From assembly GCF_030063205.1 (NCBI RefSeq), contig NZ_JASISQ010000004.1:124001-188000 (forward strand): a DNA stretch of 64,000 nucleotides. The letters run 5' to 3'. The stretch comes from Arthrobacter antibioticus. GTDB lineage: Bacteria; Actinomycetota; Actinomycetes; Actinomycetales; Micrococcaceae. Below, piece after piece: positions 35,815 to 43,316 of the stretch. Position numbers and translations under genes: made by a program. Each line of letters opens with the position of its first letter. Position 1 is the first letter of the stretch. The notes below the pieces were generated by a model, which did not search any database, was not told the origin of the DNA, and saw only the letters and a list, made by a program, of their open reading frames with translations.

Positions 35815-36507
35815 ATGACAACAGTAATTCTTGTGCGGCACGGCCGCACCACAGCCAATGCCACCGGACTGCTGGCTGGCCGGACGGAGGGCGTCGATCT
35901 GGACCAGGTCGGGCGCGACCAAGCGGCTTTGACAGGAGAACGGCTCGCGGCCGTGCCCCTAGTCGGGGTTGTTTCAAGCCCTCTTGAGCGTTGCCAGCAG
36001 ACAACTCAGCTCATCCTCGATCGCCAAGCTGGCAAGCCGAATACGCTGATCGATCCGGCTCTCATCGAGTGCGACTACGGCCAATGGCAGGGCCGCACAT
36101 TGCGTGATCTCGCGACCGAGGATCTGTGGCCGGTGGTGCAGTCGCAACCGTCCGCCGTCGTCTTTCCCGGGGGTGAATCGATGGCCGGGATGCAGGCTCG
36201 GTCTGTGGCAGCAATTCGACGCCATGATGCAGCCTTCGAAGCCGAGTACGGGCCGGAGGCCGTATGGGTTGTTGTCAGTCATGGTGACATCATCAAGTCA
36301 ATCCTCGCCGATGCGTTCGGCATGCACCTTGACCTGTTCCAGCGGATTAACGTTGGCCCTGCCTCTGTATCGATCGTGCATTACGGCGTTGATCGGCCGA
36401 GCGTCTACGCAACGAACACCACAGCAGGCGATCTATCGTGGCTTTCAAACAAAATTCTGGGTGGTGATGCGCCGGTGGGTGGCGGTGCAGGTCAAAAGGC
36501 GCCGTGA
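35815..36507 (+). CDS. MSMEG_4193-type histidine phosphatase
   Basis: 230 residues of the phosphoglycerate-mutase-like superfamily. LVRHGRT (residues 7-13) carries the phospho-acceptor His, SSPLERCQQT the second Arg motif, ECDYGQWQGR the third, and VVSHGDI the second His. With the DUF3090 and SCO1664-like genes after it, it forms a trio widely conserved in actinobacteria. The trio's substrate is unknown; in other genomes it is often next to the mycothiol gene mshC, which is absent here. Confidence 0.9.
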   Translation: MTTVILVRHGRTTANATGLLAGRTEGVDLDQVGRDQAALTGERLAAVPLVGVVSSPLERCQQTTQLILDRQAGKPNTLIDPALIECDYGQWQGRTLRDLATEDLWPVVQSQPSAVVFPGGESMAGMQARSVAAIRRHDAAFEAEYGPEAVWVVVSHGDIIKSILADAFGMHLDLFQRINVGPASVSIVHYGVDRPSVYATNTTAGDLSWLSNKILGGDAPVGGGAGQKAP

Positions 36508-36531
36508 AGCAAATGTGCCTAGACTACACAT

Positions 36532-37086
36532 ATGTCTACACATATCCACGAGTTTGACTGGCCGGATCGGGTCGTCGTTGGCACCATTGGCGTTCCGGGA
36601 ACACGTACCTTTTATCTGCAGGTGCGCGCAGGGAAGCAGATTCTCAGTATTGCCCTCGAGAAGCAGCAGGCCGCTCTGCTCGCAGAGAAGATCGAGGAAA
36701 TTCTTGATCAGCTCATCACTTTGGAGGGTAACCCCTTCAGTGTTCCCACGAGCACTCCCATTGAACTTGTTGACAATGACCAACTCGAAGCCGTCGATGA
36801 GCAGTTTCGCACCGGGGCCATGAGCTTAGGGTGGGACCCCACCACAGCCCAGGTTGTCATTGAAGCCCACCCCATCACCACTGTCGATGCTGATGACAAC
36901 GACGAATGGCTTGTAGAAGACGCCGCCAACGAGCCAGAAATGCTGCTGGTGCGCATGCCGGTCGGTACCGCCCGCGCCTTCGCTATGCGCACCCATGAGA
37001 TAGTGGGCGCAGGGCGTCCCACGTGCCCACTCTGCGGGTACCCAATGGACGCCGACGGGCACCTCTGTCCCCCTCCCGAGGCCTGA
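36532..37086 (+). CDS. DUF3090 family protein
   Basis: 184 residues, starting MSTHIHEFDWPDRVVVGTIG. The LEKQQAALLAEKIEEILD helix and the C-terminal zinc-ribbon-like CPLCGYPMDADGHLC are typical of DUF3090. It follows the phosphatase gene by 24 bases, and its stop overlaps the next start (TGATG). Biochemical role unknown; conserved pairing with both neighbours implies one process. Confidence 0.9.
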   Translation: MSTHIHEFDWPDRVVVGTIGVPGTRTFYLQVRAGKQILSIALEKQQAALLAEKIEEILDQLITLEGNPFSVPTSTPIELVDNDQLEAVDEQFRTGAMSLGWDPTTAQVVIEAHPITTVDADDNDEWLVEDAANEPEMLLVRMPVGTARAFAMRTHEIVGAGRPTCPLCGYPMDADGHLCPPPEA

Positions 37087-37853
37087 TGGCAGCGCCAAAC
37101 CTAGCGACCTCTGAGCTGACTCTCACCGGACGGATCACAACGGCTTCAAACGCTACATTCCTGGGCAGCATCGGCGATGTGGTGGTGGTCTACAAGCCGA
37201 TAGCTGGGGAAAATCCGCTGTGGGATTTTCCGCACGGAAGTCTGGCTCATCGGGAGGTGGCCGCATATCTAGTCTCGCAGGTCTTCGGCGGCGACGTGGT
37301 GCCGCATACTTGGCTGCGCGATGGTCCACTGGGCGAAGGCATGGTGCAACTCTGGCAGGAGCAAGACCCCGCCCAAAACGCCGTCGACCTTATCGCAACG
37401 GACCTTGTGCCGGAGACAGGCTGGAAATACGTTCTCGAGGGACGCGGCGAGAACGGGCAGATGGTTGCGCTCGTTCACGAAGACTCACCAGCGCTGCGAC
37501 GTATGGCGGTGCTGGACATCATCATCAACAACGCCGACCGCAAAGGCGATCACATACTTTCGATGGCTGACGGACTCCGGCACGGTGTGGACCACGGCCT
37601 CACCTTTCACCGTGACCACAAGCTGCGCACGGTTCTGTGGGGATGGGTGGGAGAGGATCTAAGCGCTAAGGAACTCGACGGCATAGATCGTGTCAGCCAA
37701 GGACTTCACGGTGAGCTGGGGCGAAATTTGACGGACTTACTCAGCGCCGAAGAAATCGCGTCACTAGCCGCGCGTTGCGCCCGGTTGCGCTTGGCAGGGC
37801 AGTTTCCGGCTCCAAGCGGTGAGATGTCAGCGGTTCCTTGGCCGCTTTTCTAA
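37086..37853 (+). CDS. SCO1664-family kinase-like protein
   Basis: 255 residues, start ATG 37086 fixed by the TGATG overlap with the DUF3090 gene. It resembles the phosphatidylinositol 3/4-kinase-like fold: VVVYKPIAGE is the ATP-lysine region, and the catalytic-loop-like part is DIIINNADRKGDHIL, followed by HGVDHGLTFH as metal loop. The target is unknown. It is the last conserved core gene before the island begins. Confidence 0.88.
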   Translation: MAAPNLATSELTLTGRITTASNATFLGSIGDVVVVYKPIAGENPLWDFPHGSLAHREVAAYLVSQVFGGDVVPHTWLRDGPLGEGMVQLWQEQDPAQNAVDLIATDLVPETGWKYVLEGRGENGQMVALVHEDSPALRRMAVLDIIINNADRKGDHILSMADGLRHGVDHGLTFHRDHKLRTVLWGWVGEDLSAKELDGIDRVSQGLHGELGRNLTDLLSAEEIASLAARCARLRLAGQFPAPSGEMSAVPWPLF

Positions 37854-37931
37854 GGGAATGACGGTCCTGGCTTCCCAGACTGCGCCCCGTTGAGTCACCC
37901 TCTCTACCGGTCAGCCCGTGGCAATAGGTGT

Positions 37932-37965
37932 CTGACCGCTAAGAACACGTGTTCTTAGCGGTCAG
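37932..37965. terminator. 34-bp perfect palindrome before the first att-like site
   Basis: CTGACCGCTAAGAACAC (37932-37948) is followed directly by its exact complement (37949-37965). It can end the phosphatase operon from the left and transcripts from the right. It lies 20 bases outside the att-like copy A1. Confidence 0.8.
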
Positions 37966-37985
37966 CGGTACAAGTTTCAGGCAGT

Positions 37986-38022
37986 CCAGCGGCTCAGACG
38001 TTGAAGCGGAACTCCACCACGT
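37986..38022. other. att-like site A1 (copy of the ychF 3' end)
   Basis: 37 bases identical to the 3' end of ychF at 50545-50581, including the stop codon and 8 bases beyond it. Read on the minus strand it encodes VVEFRFNV and a stop. It marks the distal end of the island. With copy A2 the identity extends 5 bases further left (GCAGT). Confidence 0.85.
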
Positions 38023-38409
38023 TCCGTAATCGAATAATCTTTGGGCCGCCGGTTCACTCTCAGCAACCTTCTATCCTCCGGCCTCCAACTCATCTGATTT
38101 CTGTTCTCCGCACGACGTCGGCTCAAAACGCTCAGCCACGCCGCATCCTACAACTCCATTTTCCGAAAATCGCACCAATAACACTTTTTACCGCTAGTCC
38201 GCTGTGAACACCCGATGTTCATCCCGACCCGGTAAGCGTCCGACTCCGGAACGGCCTAAGCACAGTTCCTGCCGCTCGTCCCACGTAGACTCCGCCGCAA
38301 CGACTCCTCCAACTGATCCGCCAGTACCAGCAATCCAGTTTCAGATTGATTTGGCAACCTGTGCCATTACGTCGCGCGCGGTTCCGTTCGACGTTCCCGG
38401 CCACCTAAA

Positions 38410-38979
38410 GTGAGCTTTGGATTCCAGCAGCTCAAGCCCGTACCTGAACCAGAACCATCCATGTCCTTTCTACTGTCCATGGTGATTGCCGTTGTGACCT
38501 TGATCATCGCCTGGATGACATTCAAGGTGTCGAAGGAGAGCAGAATTGTGGCCGAGCAAGGCCACAGGACGTCACAGGAGTCCCTACAAGTGGCCAGCAA
38601 CGGCTGGAAGCAGGTGGGCCGTGAAGAGCCGTGGTCCCTTACCAAGCTAGATAAGAACAACTGACCCCTGGAACACCTGCACTATAGCCCTGCTGCCATT
38701 GTTGCTGCGGCTGAAGCGTCGCCACTTTTCAGAGGCTCTCCTGTGAACTTCCAAAACCCTGCCGGGGCACCGGTGTCAATCTCCCGCAGCGGAGCAAAAG
38801 TTGTCCTGGAAATTCCGTCAACGAACCCGGGCGCCTCCCTCACCCTGTATTACCGTGAGTTCGCTGAGACCGAAGCTGTTCCGACATGGAATCAGCTGTA
38901 CTTTGCCGGCAACGACTGGACGACGGCCCAGTACTGCGCAGCTTGGGGCTTCTGCCACCGCCCCACCACGTCGCCTTAG
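38410..38979 (+). pseudogene. Broken copy of the island membrane-protein gene
   Basis: Same frame and sequence as the intact gene at 42441-43124. It is interrupted by TGA at 38662-38664, where the other copy has TGG in YWLLE. Relative to the intact copy it lacks 33 residues before the membrane helix and a short repeat (VAEQS-type) after it, both in frame. The normal stop has become a sense codon, adding about 14 residues. The start is GTG here and ATG in the intact copy. Probably no functional product. Confidence 0.85.
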
Positions 38980-39131
38980 CCGCCTAGCCTCAGACTAAGG
39001 TTTCACCCTGCCAATTTGTCACGGAGCCACTGTCTGTTCGAATCGCGATACCGAAAGCCCCGAGATTAGCTCGGGTGGCGAAGCACCGACACCAAAGCTT
39101 GTGTCAAGCCCCGGGATTGGTGGAGGGTTTA

Positions 39132-39263
39132 TTAGACCCGTTCCAGCGTTTTGAGGGCAGGTAGATTTGAGTTGTAGTTGGCTTCTTCTTCGACTGGCGG
39201 GATCTATCCGATTTCTCCGTGGAGTCGTCGGTGGTTGTACAAATCGATGTACTCGTCGACGCC
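39132..39263 (-). mobile_element. IS3-family transposase remnant (3' end of orfB)
   Basis: On the minus strand the frame reads EYIDLYNHRRLHGEIG, then a TAG at 39204-39206, then IPPVEEEANYNSN and a TAA. This is the C-terminus of an IS3-type transposase. The upstream part and both terminal repeats are gone. It lies just after the end of the direct repeat and shows past insertion activity. 39264-39366 holds nothing recognisable. Confidence 0.8.
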
Positions 39264-39366
39264 TAAGCATAGGCATCTGCCGAGCGTACCGCACGAGCCG
39301 GCAGCCACGGCTGTGGCATCAACGGCCCAGACGAGAAATGAGCGATCCGCCCAATTTATGCTCTAG

Positions 39367-40029
39367 CTAATCGATGATCCTGACGGCGTCGATTACGTCC
39401 GCGGCGTGCAGTCGGTGCACCGTGGCCTGCCAGTAGTCTCTTGTGCCAAAATTCGTACTGTCGAAGATGCACCCCCAGGACTGCTCGGCCTCCTCAACCA
39501 AGGCTGCGGGCCACTGACTGATCGGAGTGTTGACCACGCCGGCGGCCTTGAGACGCGCATGGAAGCCGTCGTAAATCTGATCCCAACGCTTATCGAACTC
39601 GTCTTCTGGCTCTCCTGGCCACTTCGGGATCGCCAGAGTCGAGTTGAGCACGGAATGCCATTCATCGAAGTGCGACAGAAGGACCCTTTCCCGAGGAATC
39701 CTGCAGGTCAGCAGGACCTGGCTCCGAGCACGACGACAGTCTGCGACCAGATCGACCCGTCGAATCTTTGCCCACAACCACAGCGCAGCATCACCAGACG
39801 TGGGCAACTGCGCTGCCATCATCCGGCCCATCCAACCATACGCCTCTGACAAGAACGGATCCGCCAGAGCCGAGTCCGGCCACAACACCTCTGTTGTCAA
39901 CAGTTCCTCGAACGCGGCACGCGTCTGGATCGTGTGCAGGAGTAAAACGTCAGCGTGCAGGTCATGGGCGAGCCTGCCCGGAGGTACAGCCGTCTCTGGC
40001 GCAGCGGATCGAATCGGAAACGGTGGCAT
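39367..40029 (-). CDS. DUF3841 protein
   Basis: 220 residues. LLHTIQTRAAFEELLTTEVLWPD, then FLSEAYGWMGRMM, LWLWAKIRRVDL and RVLLSHFDEWHSVLN are the DUF3841 landmarks. The family has no known function and is scattered in bacteria. The start is placed at ATG 40029 (MPPFPIRS), where similarity begins; the frame stays open to 40296 but would cross the divergent gene. It faces a small zinc-ribbon-like gene across a 67-base gap with an inverted repeat. Confidence 0.75.
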   Translation of the reverse strand: MPPFPIRSAAPETAVPPGRLAHDLHADVLLLHTIQTRAAFEELLTTEVLWPDSALADPFLSEAYGWMGRMMAAQLPTSGDAALWLWAKIRRVDLVADCRRARSQVLLTCRIPRERVLLSHFDEWHSVLNSTLAIPKWPGEPEDEFDKRWDQIYDGFHARLKAAGVVNTPISQWPAALVEEAEQSWGCIFDSTNFGTRDYWQATVHRLHAADVIDAVRIID

Positions 40030-40049
40030 GAGCACTATTCTGCCGTACC

Positions 40050-40076
40050 GCACCGACAACCCTTGCTTGTCGGTGC
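40050..40076. promoter_or_regulatory. Inverted repeat between divergent island genes
   Basis: GCACCGACAA (40050-40059), seven bases, then the exact complement TTGTCGGTGC (40067-40076). It sits in the middle of the 67-base gap between the DUF3841 gene and the zinc-ribbon-like gene, so it could be an operator serving both promoters. Confidence 0.55.
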
Positions 40077-40096
40077 TTCCGACTAGAGTTACCGTC

Positions 40097-40315
40097 ATGA
40101 GCAAAGATAATTTGGACATCGTAAAAATAGAAGAAGCGATCCTCCAGAAAGAAGAGGACATGAAAGCCTGGTGCCCGTCCAGTGGTGAGAACGTGGGCCG
40201 CATGATCGAGTCCTCCGCCACCGACAACTGGTACATCGCGTGCCCCACCTGCGGGGTGCGGTGGGCCGGTGGAAGTACAGTGCTTTCCGACCACACAAGG
40301 CCGGGCTACCGGTGA
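40097..40315 (+). CDS. Small zinc-ribbon-like protein
   Basis: 72 residues. An acidic/basic N-terminal helix (DIVKIEEAILQKEED) precedes WCPSSG and CPTCGVRW, which could bind a metal with three cysteines. It starts at ATG 40097 and diverges from the DUF3841 gene. No family is recognised. Between its end and 40506 only broken coding traces are seen. Confidence 0.5.
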   Translation: MSKDNLDIVKIEEAILQKEEDMKAWCPSSGENVGRMIESSATDNWYIACPTCGVRWAGGSTVLSDHTRPGYR

Positions 40316-40506
40316 TCAACATCGAATAAGCCGAGGCTGGGATCATCCAACGGCGGTGAGACACTGCACCGACGGGAGCAAAGTCGAGCCGGAAATTCCC
40401 CTATCGTCCGTGGCCGTGAGTTCGCTGGGTGGGAACCTGCTCAGCCGCTGTCGAATAAAGGCAAACGAAAGGCGGAGCGAATCGAACACGCGCGGAACAC
40501 GTCTGA

Positions 40507-41121
40507 CTACGAGACCCGCTTGTTCGACTGGATCGAAAACTCTGGGGACTCACTTGCCGGGTACGAATCGTACGTCTTGTCTATGATCTCGCCCTTTAGC
40601 GGGATCAGCATCCCAGCGACGGCGAGAAGTTCCTCCTTGTCATCGAGCTCGGGTTCGTTAGCGTCGCCGATCTCGGTATGACCAAGCTCGAACCTTACTG
40701 TGCACCACTGTCTGCCTCGATAGTCGAGCTTCGCGTCGAAGGGTTGCATGACGTACACCGTGGGAACGGCTGGCGGTCGAGGTGCGGCTTTCTCTACCAA
40801 TCGCCCGGTGAACCCAGCCTAACCTTCCTCCAAGGCAGCCTAGAAATCGCTGTGGAATTGAGCCAGTGTCTGGTTCCGTGCGGCGTCGAGGTCCTTGGTA
40901 AACCGCGTCCCCTACCCATCACGCAGCGCCATAGCGCTACCATCCTTGATTACTCCCCCGGGGAGCGGCTGGCCAACGACGACCAAGGCCATGCAGATCC
41001 TACGCCGTTGGGCCAACCCGTCGTCACCTTCGATGGTGCGGATTCGTCGCTCTAAGGAGTGCATATTCGTCCGCGTGTCCGTGTACGTCACTTCTTGAGT
41101 CCTTTTTTCACTCACTGCCAT
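40507..41121 (-). pseudogene. AbiEii-like nucleotidyltransferase toxin with three in-frame amber stops
   Basis: One continuous frame of about 205 codons, interrupted by TAG at 40912, 40840 and 40819. Read through, it gives VIKDGSAMALRDG, TRFTKDLDAARNQTLAQF, GFTGRLVEKAAPRPP and YVMQPFDAKLDYRGRQWCTVRFELGHTEIGDA, matching AbiEii/AbiGii toxins. The nucleotidyltransferase GG has become DG. The C-terminal part after GDANEPE does not look like the family, so the 3' end is probably replaced. The start overlaps the AbiEi antitoxin stop by 10 bases, as in working operons. Confidence 0.8.
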
Positions 41122-41630
41122 TCGGTGGTAGTTAACAACCCTTCCGCCCGCGCCTCTTTAGTGGCATTCACTAGGCGTTCAGTCTCGACACGCCCAGGAC
41201 ACTCAAGGAGAGCATCGGCAACGCGTTGCGCGGCAAGTCCCTCATAGACAGTCCTAGGTGCGCCCCCTCTCACCTGTGTCAGTTCAACGAATGAGGGCAG
41301 CTTCGGCCGCGCGCGTCGCGGAACGGCCACTTTGATCCGGCGAGGGTTGACATCGGCGAGCCCGAAGAAGGCCAGCACCGATTCCCCATGGAGGTATGCA
41401 CCCTCACCTACACGCAGGAGAGCCTCAGCAAACTGGTCATAACGGGTGGGTGGGACGTCCGGCACGCGGTACAGTCCGTAAGCGACATTCTCCAAACCGC
41501 CCCTAGCGGCCAGTTTGGGGAGCTCAACCGCGGGAACGCCTGCCTCGATAGCTTCTTTTGTGCTGACATACCCGTAATGATCGAGCGCTAGCTCACGCAC
41601 GATGTCTCGGTACTTCGCGCCTGCAACCAT
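41112..41630 (-). CDS. AbiEi-family antitoxin
   Basis: 172 residues from ATG 41630 (MVAGAKYRDI); the frame is open to 41681. It carries the AbiEi winged-helix domain (YVSTKEAIEAGVPAVELPKLAARGGLENVAYGLYRV) and the C-terminal antitoxin part (EALLRVGEGAYLHGESVLAFFGLADVNPRRIKVAVPRRARPKL). In type IV systems this protein represses its own operon and neutralises the nucleotidyltransferase AbiEii. The toxin gene next to it is broken, so this is an orphan antitoxin. Confidence 0.85.
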   Translation of the reverse strand: MVAGAKYRDIVRELALDHYGYVSTKEAIEAGVPAVELPKLAARGGLENVAYGLYRVPDVPPTRYDQFAEALLRVGEGAYLHGESVLAFFGLADVNPRRIKVAVPRRARPKLPSFVELTQVRGGAPRTVYEGLAAQRVADALLECPGRVETERLVNATKEARAEGLLTTTEWQ

Positions 41631-41636
41631 GTTACA

Positions 41637-41656
41637 ACTAAACCGAAATCGGTAGT
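41637..41656. promoter_or_regulatory. Dyad upstream of the AbiEi gene
   Basis: ACCGA-AA-TCGGT with outer ACT/AGT, seven bases before the AbiEi start. AbiEi proteins are known to bind inverted repeats in their own promoter, so this is a candidate autoregulatory site. Confidence 0.45.
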
Positions 41657-41951
41657 GTTGTGACGAGCCAGCGCTTTTCATGACGATCTATAAAACTAAG
41701 GAATACAAGCTTGGAGAGGACAGCGCCGTCAAGTATAAGTGCCACAACCAGAAGTTCTTTGACGGTGCTGAAAACACTTGGGACGAAGCCGAGGAAGTCG
41801 TGGAATCGTGAGGTGCTGACTATCCGATCACGTTTGATTGGCTTAAGCAATACCTATGAGCCCAGCGTCAGCAGGATGCACCATTTCAAGGCCACACGGT
41901 GTCAGATAAACCAATGATTTGCCACCCATCTTAGGCCACACTAGCGGACTA

Positions 41952-41986
41952 AGACGCCCTGGATGCTCGAAGCATCCAGGGCGTCT
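41952..41986. terminator. Strong hairpin before att-like site A2
   Basis: AGACGCCCTGGATGCT (41952-41967), loop CGA, exact complement 41971-41986. It lies 11 bases outside att-like copy A2. In ychF orientation it would be a terminator directly after the ychF-like end. The stretch 41657-41951 has only a 43-codon ORF of doubtful status (41680-41811). Confidence 0.85.
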
Positions 41987-41997
41987 CACAAAGCAGT

Positions 41998-42034
41998 CCA
42001 GCGGCTCAGACGTTGAAGCGGAACTCCACCACGT
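41998..42034. other. att-like site A2 (copy of the ychF 3' end)
   Basis: 37 bases identical to the ychF end at 50545-50581 and to A1. It separates the AbiE-containing segment from the DUF5677-containing segment. On the minus strand it encodes VVEFRFNV and a stop. Confidence 0.85.
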
Positions 42035-42440
42035 TCAATAATCGAATAACCTTTGGGCCGCCGATTCGCCCTCAGCAACCTTCCCTCCTCCGGCCGCCAA
42101 CTCATCTGATTTCTGTTTTTTTCACACCTTGTTGGCTCAAAACGCTCAGCAACGCCGCGCCCTACCGCGCCGTTTTCCGAAAATCGCACCAACAACACCT
42201 TTTTACCACTAGTCGGTTGCGAACGCCTGATGTTCATCCCGACCCGGTAAGTGTCCGACTCCGGAATGGCCTAAGCACAGTTCCTGCTGCGGTTGCTTGT
42301 CCCATGTAGACTCCGCCGGAGTCCGCCGCAACGCCTCCTCCGACTGATCCTGCACTACCAGCAATCCAGTTTCCTATTGATTTGGCAACCTGTGCCATCA
42401 CGTCGCGCGCGGTTCTGTTCGACGTCCCCGACCACCTAAA

Positions 42441-43124
42441 ATGAGGTTTGGATTCCAGCAGCTCAAACCCCTACCTGAACCAGGACTATCCATGCATTTT
42501 CTACTGCCCATGTCGCTCGCCCACCTCTTGGTGACACAGGAGACCAAAAATGCTGTGATCGCATTCTTGGACACGTCCGTGCATTTCATCTCGGGCGCAC
42601 TGCCCACGGTGATTGCCGTTGTGACCTTGCTCATCGCCTGGATGACATTCAAGGTGTCGAGGGAGAGCAAGCTCGTCGCAGAGCAGAGCAGAATTGTGGC
42701 CGAGCAAAGCCACAGGACTTCACAGGAGTCCCTACAAGTGGCCATCAACGACTGGAAGCAGGTAGGCCGTGAAGAGCCGTGGTCCCTTACCAAGCTGGAT
42801 AAGAACTACTGGCTGCTGGAACGCCTGCACTATAATCCTGCTGCCATTGTTGCTGCTGAAGCGTCGCCACATTGCGGAGGCTCTGCTGTGAACTTCCAAA
42901 ACCCTGCCGGGGCACCGGTGTCGATCTCCCGCCGCGGAGCAAAAGTTGTCTTGGAAATTCCGTCAACGAACCCGGGCGCCTCCCTCACCCTGTATTACCG
43001 TGAGTTCGCTGAGTCCGAAGCTGTTCCGACTCGGAATCAGCTGTATTTTGCCGGCAACGCCTGGTCCGACGAAGGCGTTGCTGCCAGGGATGGCTCCAAC
43101 GACTGGACAACGGCCCTGTACTGA
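42441..43124 (+). CDS. Island membrane protein, intact copy
   Basis: 227 residues. A hydrophobic region at about 34-75 (the helix TVIAVVTLLIAWMTFKV is clearest) is followed by a short repeat, SRESKLVAEQSRIVAEQS, of coiled-coil character. A soluble C-terminal half contains REEPWSLTKLDKNYWLLERLHYNPAAIV. No known family is recognised. The layout of membrane anchor, coiled coil and soluble domain suits a sensor or a membrane-acting effector. The start may be ATG 42441 or an internal Met; no good ribosome site is seen. A broken paralogue lies 4 kb upstream. Confidence 0.6.
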   Translation: MRFGFQQLKPLPEPGLSMHFLLPMSLAHLLVTQETKNAVIAFLDTSVHFISGALPTVIAVVTLLIAWMTFKVSRESKLVAEQSRIVAEQSHRTSQESLQVAINDWKQVGREEPWSLTKLDKNYWLLERLHYNPAAIVAAEASPHCGGSAVNFQNPAGAPVSISRRGAKVVLEIPSTNPGASLTLYYREFAESEAVPTRNQLYFAGNAWSDEGVAARDGSNDWTTALY

Positions 43125-43316
43125 GTAGCTTGGGGCTAGCCACCGCCCCCACCACGTCGCCTTAGCCACCTAGCCTCAGGCTACGGTTTCACTGTGCCGA
43201 GTTGTCACGAGGCCACTGTCCGTTCGAATCGCGATGCCGAAAGCCACGAGATTAGCCCGGGCGGCGAAGCACCGACGCCAAAGCTCGCACTTCCCGCATA
43301 GCCACATATAGAAACG

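Larger units (their letters stand above)
37981..39099 (+). repeat. Long direct repeat, copy 1
   Basis: About 1.1 kb that closely matches 41993-43285, base by base with scattered changes and two in-frame deletions. It contains att-like site A1, about 380 bases with no gene but well-conserved sequence, a broken membrane-protein gene, and about 120 bases after it. The stretch 38023-38409 holds no convincing gene. Confidence 0.9.
41993..43285 (+). repeat. Long direct repeat, copy 2
   Basis: About 1.3 kb matching 37981-39099. It includes att-like site A2, about 400 bases of conserved sequence with no gene (42035-42440), the intact membrane-protein gene and about 160 bases beyond. The non-coding part is as well conserved as the coding part. 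Confidence 0.9.

Noticed and set aside
40316-40506. Plus-strand coding-like stretch (AERIEHARNTSDYETRLFDW region) continuing to about 40690
   Set aside because: It has no start and overlaps the AbiEii remnant on the other strand; only one of the two can be real, and AbiEii has motif support.
40819-40914. Possible use of TAG as a sense codon in the island
   Set aside because: The three TAG codons in AbiEii invite the idea, but the sister membrane-protein pseudogene is broken by TGA, A4 uses TAG as its apparent terminal stop, and genuine genes in the window end at TAG.
41680-41811. 43-codon ORF ([20 protein letters not shown]...) upstream of AbiEi
   Set aside because: It looks somewhat protein-like, but has no ribosome site and no recognised relatives, and an opposite-strand ORF of similar size exists. 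Possibly a gene fragment; not supported enough to annotate.
39040-43240. GTTCGAATC, a tRNA T-loop-like string, in both copies of the direct repeat (near 39040 and 43224)
   Set aside because: Neither neighbourhood folds into a cloverleaf: no acceptor stem or anticodon arm could be found, and a nearby hairpin (CCCGAG/CTCGGG) exists in only one copy.
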